Below are positions 59,415 through 64,000 of a stretch of DNA of 64,000 nt, piece by piece; positions within the stretch are counted from its first letter, which is position 1; each line of letters begins with the position of its first letter. The stretch is from Kribbella pratensis. Lineage in GTDB: Bacteria; Actinomycetota; Actinomycetes; Propionibacteriales; Kribbellaceae. The translations under genes were made by a program, and so were the position numbers. The stretch is taken from NCBI RefSeq assembly GCF_004366075.1, contig NZ_SODU01000002.1, forward strand, positions 1,070,647-1,134,646, read 5' to 3'. The notes under the pieces were generated by a model. The model saw nothing but the letters and a program-made list of their open reading frames with translations, did not search any database and was not told where the DNA came from.

Positions 59415-60067
59415 CGATCCGGGTGCTTGTCGCCGACGACCAGGATCTCGTCCGGACCGGACTCGCGATGATCCTCGACGCCCAGCCCGGTATCGAGGTG
59501 GTCGGTCAGGCGGCCGACGGCCTGGAAGCAGTGGAGTTCGCCCGCCGACTGCGGCCTGACGTGTGTCTGCTCGACATCAGGATGCCCGGGCTCGACGGGA
59601 TCGCGGTGACCCGCGAACTAGCCGGACCTGGCGTCGTCGACCCACTGCCGATCGTGGTGATCACCACCTTCGATCTCGACGAGTACGTGTACGGCGCTTT
59701 GAAGGCCGGAGCGCGCGGATTCCTCCTCAAGGACGCCGGGCCCGACCTTCTCGTCCAGGCGATCCACGCCGCCGCCAACGGCGACGCACTGATCGCCCCA
59801 AAGATCACCGCTCGGCTGCTGTCCGCGTTCTCCGAACCACCGACCGGCCGCACCCCGGTCCAACCCGTCGATCCGCTGACCACTCGCGAAGAACAAGTCC
59901 TGATCGCCGCAGCCACCGGCCGCACCAACGCCGAGATCGCGACCGAACTGCACATCAGCCTCAGCACCGTAAAGACCCACCTGACCAGCATCATGGCCAA
60001 GATAGGCGCCCGAAACCGCGTAGAAATAGCCATCTGGGCCTACGAAACCACCCGCATCAAGCCCTAG
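59411..60067 (+). CDS. NarL/FixJ-type response regulator
   Basis: 218 residues. Receiver: VADDQDLVRTG, Asp55 (VCLLDIRMPGLDG), FLLKDAGPDLLVQ. LuxR HTH TTREEQVLIAAATGRTNAEIATELHISLSTVKTHLTSIM. Its TAG stop (60065-60067) is the first codon of the inverted-repeat element that follows. Confidence 0.95.
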   Translation: MTIRVLVADDQDLVRTGLAMILDAQPGIEVVGQAADGLEAVEFARRLRPDVCLLDIRMPGLDGIAVTRELAGPGVVDPLPIVVITTFDLDEYVYGALKAGARGFLLKDAGPDLLVQAIHAAANGDALIAPKITARLLSAFSEPPTGRTPVQPVDPLTTREEQVLIAAATGRTNAEIATELHISLSTVKTHLTSIMAKIGARNRVEIAIWAYETTRIKP

Positions 60068-60343
60068 TACTACGGCCGGACTTCGTGAGGTCGGGGCGCC
60101 GGACGTGTGCCACTCACCAACCGATCGCAGCTGTCCGGGATCACGCGTGAGGCGCCGTCGCTCGGCGCCGGCGCCGCGGGTTAGTGAGTGCCGGCGATCC
60201 ACCCAACCGCCTCGTCGCACACTGCCGCCGCCGCGGCGCCGGGTTGGGGAGGGCTTTGTACCCGATTCGGCACGAAATCCTCCCCACGCCAGGTTGGGCA
60301 CCCGGGCTGGAGCTCCTGTCACAAAGCCCGGCTGTAGTACTAG
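60064..60343. mobile_element. 280-bp element with 25-bp terminal inverted repeats (MITE-like)
   Basis: 60064-60088 and the complement of 60319-60343 match at 22 of 25 positions, both starting CTAGTACTAC. Nested inside are further inverted pairs: 60111-60121 with 60179-60189 (10/11), a CCCAACC/GGTTGGG pair, and GGGCTTTGT (near 60258) with ACAAAGCCC (60320-60328). No protein-coding frame is convincing. The stop codon of each flanking convergent gene is the TAG at the tip of the repeat. It may be a non-autonomous insertion or a large bidirectional terminator. Confidence 0.6.
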
Positions 60344-60843
60344 CCCACCCAGAGCCTCTCCAACTTCTTGGTCTGGCTCTGCACGTCGAGTCCGTCTACC
60401 TGGAGACGGTGATCGGCGGCCGGAGGATTCGCGGCATCGGCCTCGTGAAGCATCCGAAACTCATCATCAGTCAGCCAGACCTTCCGCGACGCCGCACGCC
60501 GCAACGCCTCCGGAAAGCTGACCGTCATGTGCACAATCAGGCACCCCGGCAGCTCCTGCCTGTACAAGTCGCAGGTCTCCGGCGTAAGCACATCAGCGAC
60601 GACAACTTCAATGCCCACGGCCACGAAATTCCGAGCCAGACCGCAGGCATTAGTTACGCCAAGCCGTTGCTGTTCCTGCCCTTCCACTCCCTCCCACGGA
60701 GCAGCAGCACCCGCGACAACCAGCTGCCGCACATCATCCACATCAACAAACGCACACCGCAGCCGCCCTCCCGCAAGAGCCCGCCCCGTCACACTCTTCC
60801 CCACCGCAGGCCCACCCGTAAGCACCAACGCCCGACGAGTCAC
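60340..60843 (-). CDS. Small P-loop kinase-like protein
   Basis: 167 residues from GTG 60843. Walker A LTGGPAVGKSVTGRAL (~8-20), an acidic FVDVDDVRQLVV in the place of the substrate Asp, EVVVADVLTPETCDLY as a Walker-B-like strand and a late ERLWVG. It resembles adenylylsulfate kinase or shikimate-kinase-type small-molecule kinases (AAA_33 group). Substrate unknown. Its stop lies in the inverted-repeat element. Confidence 0.7.
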   Translation of the reverse strand: MTRRALVLTGGPAVGKSVTGRALAGGRLRCAFVDVDDVRQLVVAGAAAPWEGVEGQEQQRLGVTNACGLARNFVAVGIEVVVADVLTPETCDLYRQELPGCLIVHMTVSFPEALRRAASRKVWLTDDEFRMLHEADAANPPAADHRLQVDGLDVQSQTKKLERLWVG

Positions 60844-60880
60844 AGCTCAGCCGCCCAACGCGGATGCGTGAGCTCCACGC

Positions 60881-61063
60881 TCACAGGCGATCGGACCAAC
60901 CCGGTATGGCCTGCGCAGCCGGTACGAACTCGTCAGCTCGATCCTCACGGGCCGCCTCCAGCGCCTGGTCAAAGCCCAGACCGGAGTACGCAACCGCCCG
61001 CAGACGCCAGAGGCGCAACACATCTCGCAGCTGCTGGAACCCCGCATCGACTGAGCAGGCATG
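60881..61063 (-). pseudogene. Remnant: C-terminal fragment of an unknown protein
   Basis: On the minus strand 61063-60881 is open and protein-like: VDAGFQQLRDVLRLWRLRA, VAYSGLGFDQALEAARED and FVPAAQAIPGWSDRL, then stop. A stop codon cuts it upstream and only a GTG at 61021 could start it (46 residues). The composition fits a genuine protein C-terminus, so this is probably the tail of a truncated gene. Family not recognised. Confidence 0.45.
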
Positions 61064-61283
61064 TCACGAGATTACTCTGAGCAGACCCTGCGCATGTCAA
61101 CGCTGTCCCCACCCACCGAACTGGGGACGGTCCTGGCGAAGCGGTTGTTCGATTCCCAGAACCCGCACGTGAGAAGGACGGTTACGGGCGGCCAGGCCGA
61201 CATCATCCGGCTGGCGTGAGGCCTGGCGTGCCCGCGTACAGCAGGAGCATGTCGAGCTCCCAATCGGGGGCCCGGCTAGAGGG
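61064..61283. other. Gap with a possible 41-residue frame
   Basis: 61094-61219 (+) reads MSTLSPPTELGTVLAKRLF... and ends GGQADIIRLA, with no SD. With the remnant at 60881 it makes 440 bp without an intact gene, a decayed stretch between the 280-bp element and the next hypothetical gene. Confidence 0.3.
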
Positions 61284-61946
61284 TTGGCGCGGTATTTTGT
61301 CCCGGACGGACCAGCAGCGGAGGACGATGTGGGTTTCTGGGGCACCTTTGTAGTCAGCCGGTCCACTGCCTCTCCGCGTGAGCTCGTCGACGGACTGGAA
61401 GACGTTCTGGTAGAGCGATGCACTGGCGGATGGCTGGACTCGTTGCCCGCTCCCTGGGCTGTATGGCAGGTGTGGGCAACATCGGCACAGCTGACGGAAA
61501 GCACCTGGCAGGACCTCGAAGTGTCTTCGAAGGGTCCTGTCATCGCCTGCGAGGTCTTCGACAGTGACGGCGCTCGACTGGACATGTTCAGCGAGCCGTC
61601 CGGTCACTGGATGACCTATCTGGAGATCAAGGGTGTCGTCAGCCACCAACTGCTTCCGCCGGCGCCGTTCGATGCGGACGGCAATTGGTTGGACGATGCC
61701 TCGATCACGAAGATGAACGCCGACTACGAGCGCGAGTTCGAGGCCGAGTGCGCTCGACTGCGCGCTGCCGTGCCGACTGGTCTGGCCGCCGCCGAGCGCG
61801 CGCGTTCGTGGGCTCTGGATGCGGGTCTGGCGGTGCCGTGCCCACCGTCAGAGCTGGCTGCACGCTTCGAACACGAAGGGGCGTTCGTGGAAGATTCGTT
61901 CTTCGAGCTGCTCGCATGCTTGGGCCTGCGGCAGGGAAGCTCCTGA
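61284..61946 (+). CDS. Hypothetical protein
   Basis: 220 residues from TTG 61284 (start uncertain). An N-terminal beta-rich part (FWGTFVVSRSTAS, WAVWQVWATSAQ, GPVIACEVFDSDGARLDMFS) is followed by a polar helical C-terminus (NADYEREFEAECARLRAAV, LAAAERARSWALDAGL). No transmembrane segment. The first half is reminiscent of immunity-type or DUF proteins of actinobacterial accessory regions, but I do not recognise it. Codon use is less GC3-biased than the housekeeping genes. Confidence 0.6.
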   Translation: MARYFVPDGPAAEDDVGFWGTFVVSRSTASPRELVDGLEDVLVERCTGGWLDSLPAPWAVWQVWATSAQLTESTWQDLEVSSKGPVIACEVFDSDGARLDMFSEPSGHWMTYLEIKGVVSHQLLPPAPFDADGNWLDDASITKMNADYEREFEAECARLRAAVPTGLAAAERARSWALDAGLAVPCPPSELAARFEHEGAFVEDSFFELLACLGLRQGSS

Positions 61947-61988
61947 CCGGAAGCGCCTGGGTCGTACGGTCGCGAGGCTGGGTTGGCC

Positions 61989-62420
61989 TCACTGCCCGGC
62001 GCCCACCTTGGTGATCTTGCATTCAATGCCGGCCGGTCCGATGGGAGCCTGCGCCGGGGTAGTTCCTCCGAAGGTGGTCGTGTCGCGGACCTCGAAAGTC
62101 TGTCCGCCGATCCTCTGCTGAGAGGCTGCGTCCAGGACCTCAACGGTCACTGAATAGCTCGACGCGTCGCCTGTGATCGTGCCGTTGATCGTTACCGTGC
62201 CCTGCGATCCGACTGTGTTGACCTGGCAGTCGACGTTGGTCTTGTAGCTCGTCGCATCGAGGACCGGAGTACCGTCTCCTGGCGCACCTGTCATGTAGCG
62301 CACGGCGAAGACGCACAGGCACGCCAGCACACCCAAGCCGATGACGATCTGAACCCTCCGCCACGGGCTCCGAGGCGACCTGTATCCATCGTTCGCTGCG
62401 GTCCACTCGTACGTCGGCAT
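61989..62420 (-). CDS. Small membrane-anchored protein (FxLYD-like outer domain)
   Basis: 143 residues from ATG 62420. A short cytoplasmic head (MPTYEWTAANDG), basic patch, one helix (~25-47) and a beta-sandwich-like domain: KTNVDCQVNTVGSQGTVTI, VTVEVLDAASQQRIGG and GIECKITKVG with two cysteines likely paired. The layout suits FxLYD-type surface domains. Function unknown. Confidence 0.65.
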   Translation of the reverse strand: MPTYEWTAANDGYRSPRSPWRRVQIVIGLGVLACLCVFAVRYMTGAPGDGTPVLDATSYKTNVDCQVNTVGSQGTVTINGTITGDASSYSVTVEVLDAASQQRIGGQTFEVRDTTTFGGTTPAQAPIGPAGIECKITKVGAGQ

Positions 62421-62503
62421 TTCCTGTCCCCCAGAACCCTGATCGATCGTGCTGCACCGCAGCAAGCGCCGGTCAGCCTACATCGCAGGGATGTGAAGTC
62501 GGC

Positions 62504-63484
62504 TCATTCGCCCTTGTAGCAAAGGCAGAACGGGTGGCCGGCGGGGTCGGCGTACACGGGACAGCTGCCGCCCTGCGGTGGTAGCAGGGTTCCTCCGAGC
62601 CGGAGGGCAAGGCGTTCCTTCTCGGCCCGATCGTCGAAGCCGATGTCGAAGTGCATCTGTGGCGGGTATTCGGGGTCGGGCCAGCGCGGTGGTTGGTAGT
62701 TGGGGACGCGCTGCAGGGCGATCATCGGCAACCGGTCGTCCTCACGGGCAATCACGATCCGGTCGGGTGAGTCATCGACCGTACGGCGCATATCCAGCAC
62801 ACCGCCCCAGAACCGAGCCAGCGGTAGTGGATCGGCGCAGTCGATCACCACGCGGACGAGCGTGCCGAATCGATCCGTGGGTTCGGTGAGGCCGGGGTAG
62901 AGGCAGAACGGATGGCCCACCGGGTCGGCGTACACGCGCCAGCCGGGGAACTCCTCCAGCTTCGTCGCCCGGTGCTCCAGCACCGCTTGCTCGGCGGCCT
63001 CCAGGTCGGCGACGAGCACGTCGAGGTGGATCTGCGTTGGGCTGGTCGGGTCGCGCCAGCGTGGAGGGCGCATCCGGCCCTCGCCTGTCCCGATCCGTCC
63101 ATGGGTGAGCATCGTGTAGAACGCGCGCAGCTCGTCCTCGCGCTCCTCGGGGCAGCCCACGACAACCCAGAATCGTCCGTCGTGCTCGTCGGCGTCGATC
63201 GACGTACCGACAACCTTGGCAGCCTCGTCGAGCACCACACTCACGAACGCCTGCCCACGGTTGCCGACCAGGACGACGCGGACCATGCGGTCGTTGACCA
63301 GCCGCGCACTGCTCACCGCCCGGTCCGAACCCGCGAGCTCCTCCACATCTGGCTCCCACGCCTCGGCGATCCACGGACCTGGATCCCATCCGACGAGACC
63401 GCTGACCGCGTTGGCCGCCGGTACGTCCGCCTGCTCCAAGGCGTCGACCCAGCGGCATGCAACTTCGACGAGATCTCGAGGCAT
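62504..63484 (-). CDS. VOC/glyoxalase-like protein, two tandem units plus N-terminal domain
   Basis: 326 residues from ATG 63484. N-terminal ~105 residues form a separate SnoaL-like/actinobacterial domain. Two VOC half-units follow, each ending in the same motif: VYADPVGHPFCLYPG and VYADPAGHPFCLCYKGE. IHLDVLVADLEAAEQAVLEH and MHFDIGFDDRAEKERLAL are the corresponding starts. The paired HxD...DPxGHPFCL is the Glyoxalase_6 type common in actinobacteria. Metal binding likely; substrate unknown. Confidence 0.88.
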   Translation of the reverse strand: MPRDLVEVACRWVDALEQADVPAANAVSGLVGWDPGPWIAEAWEPDVEELAGSDRAVSSARLVNDRMVRVVLVGNRGQAFVSVVLDEAAKVVGTSIDADEHDGRFWVVVGCPEEREDELRAFYTMLTHGRIGTGEGRMRPPRWRDPTSPTQIHLDVLVADLEAAEQAVLEHRATKLEEFPGWRVYADPVGHPFCLYPGLTEPTDRFGTLVRVVIDCADPLPLARFWGGVLDMRRTVDDSPDRIVIAREDDRLPMIALQRVPNYQPPRWPDPEYPPQMHFDIGFDDRAEKERLALRLGGTLLPPQGGSCPVYADPAGHPFCLCYKGE

Positions 63485-63598
63485 CTCCGCAGTCTCACCC
63501 CGACGGACCACCCGATCAAGACTCGACCTTCCGGAGCGCTGGACCTGGACCAGCGAACTGGCCGACGGCCTCGCGACATCGAACTGCAGGTCAGGGCG

Positions 63599-63640
63599 TC
63601 GTCAGGGGCGGTTTCGAACCGCCAACCTTCTGCCTTTAAG
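63599..63640 (-). other. tRNA 3'-half-like segment
   Basis: Minus strand: CTTAAAGGCAGAAGGTT, then a perfect T-arm GGCGG TTCGAAA CCGCC with the invariant TTCGA, then CCTGACG and A. From the anticodon loop onward it is tRNA-like, but no 5' half (acceptor, D-arm) can be folded upstream. Such 3' halves are what integrase att sites leave. Not called as a gene. Confidence 0.4.
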
Positions 63641-63723
63641 GTCGACGGTGCTTCCCGCACTGCGCGGGGTCGCGCCAACTGCCAAGCACGGCTTGCCGTC
63701 GCAGGGGTGCGAGTGGGCACAAG

Positions 63724-63750
63724 AAAAACCCGCCCCACGAGGGGACGGGT
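63724..63750 (-). terminator. Intrinsic terminator with T-run
   Basis: Minus strand: ACCCG-T-CCCC pairs with GGGGCGGGT, loop TCGT, then TTTTTCTT. It ends the partial gene at 63814. The region 63485-63813 otherwise has no intact gene. Confidence 0.85.
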
Positions 63751-63813
63751 GGTTGATGTCGCCCACTTTAGCCCGGCAGATTATCTGCGGCAAGCTTGCC
63801 GGGAAGCCGCGGC

Positions 63814-64000
63814 CTACCAGCCTGCGGGGCAAGCGTAGTTGCCGACCTGGAGTGGGAACTGGGAGCTCGTGAAGTCCGACGCGTCCAGCCTGTACCACCA
63901 GTGGCCTCCCACGCCGTCCGTCGGGCGCCCCTTGAGGTCGCCCGCGAGGTAGCTCTTGGTCGGGTTGATCACCCCGACGGGGACGCGCTTGCGAGCCTCT
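63814..64000 (-). CDS. C-terminal 62 codons of an unknown protein (5' part outside window)
   Basis: Open from the window edge (first full codon 63999) to TAG 63814-63816. Readable parts are RVPVGVINPTKSYLAGDLKG, VGGHWWYRLDASDFTSSQF and a last NYACPAGW. High Trp/Tyr/Gly content and a Cys near the end suggest a secreted or surface beta protein. Followed by a T-tailed terminator. Family unknown. Confidence 0.6.
   Translation of the reverse strand, partial: EARKRVPVGVINPTKSYLAGDLKGRPTDGVGGHWWYRLDASDFTSSQFPLQVGNYACPAGW

Noticed and set aside
60105..60521. Coding frames across the 280-bp element
   Set aside because: They cross the inverted repeats and the end of the kinase-like gene and contain no protein-like pattern.
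63599..63690. Complete tRNA gene on the minus strand
   Set aside because: T-arm is perfect, but no 7-bp acceptor partner for CCTGACG, no D-arm and no five-pair anticodon stem can be folded upstream.

Overview
The window is chromosomal DNA from a high-GC actinobacterium. The evidence is GC-rich codon usage with many GTG starts, leaderless-looking promoters, and family-specific genes: an MFS-thymidylate kinase fusion, DUF3073 beside purM, a CYTH-CHAD protein, septum-formation proteins, and a c-di-AMP riboswitch before an NlpC/P60 hydrolase. Gene content and style suggest Kribbella or a near relative in the Nocardioidaceae/Kribbellaceae; that is inference. No rRNA, complete tRNA, CRISPR array or transposase gene was found.

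Layout. 1-1.6 kb: a cut MocR regulator divergent from an aminotransferase. 1.6-10 kb: a housekeeping block (MFS-tmk, holB, two membrane septum-formation proteins, ricT, a lipoprotein peptidase). 10-19.6 kb: small transport and regulation units, including TetR/RND with paired operators, MocR/methyltransferase and CYTH-CHAD. 19.6-27.6 kb: a minus-strand run with a LytS/LytTR two-component system, two sodium:solute (acetate-type) symporters and their small membrane partners. 27.8-34.4 kb: a Ser/Thr kinase, an M20 peptidase and the pntAA-pntAB-pntB transhydrogenase operon. 34.4-37 kb: two tandem TrmB-like/LuxR regulators divergent from a 38-codon secreted cysteine peptide. 37-40 kb: purF, purM and DUF3073. 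40-44 kb: an ABC exporter and a divergent two-component system. 44-46.5 kb: NlpC/P60 hydrolase with riboswitch and CRP-like sites, then a threonine-dehydratase-like enzyme. 46.5-56 kb: TetR/DHA2 exporter, tyrosine phosphatase, beta-lactamase-like enzyme, GNAT, an XRE/DDD gene pair, a lipoprotein and DinB. 56-60 kb: MMPL transporter with a divergent two-component system. 60-64 kb: an accessory-looking tail with a 280-bp inverted-repeat element, gene remnants, a P-loop kinase, hypotheticals, a VOC protein, a tRNA 3'-half-like segment and a gene cut by the window end.

The most unusual signal is a ~123-bp element present twice (4970-5094 on the plus strand, 40991-41115 on the minus strand). Each copy encodes a 40-residue peptide whose stop codon overlaps the start of a membrane-protein gene (ATGA). 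In both copies the Shine-Dalgarno and start codon of the downstream gene lie in the 3' arm of a 21-bp hairpin whose 5' arm is inside the peptide frame. The copies keep the same 5-nt bulge and 44-nt loop and differ by two compensatory base-pair changes, so the RNA fold appears to be selected. The second candidate is the secreted peptide at 36813, predicted mature form 13 residues with a CxxxxC pair, divergent from two paralogous regulators. A third pattern is a TANNNT-like -10 box placed exactly 6 nt before at least eleven start codons, implying widespread leaderless transcription.
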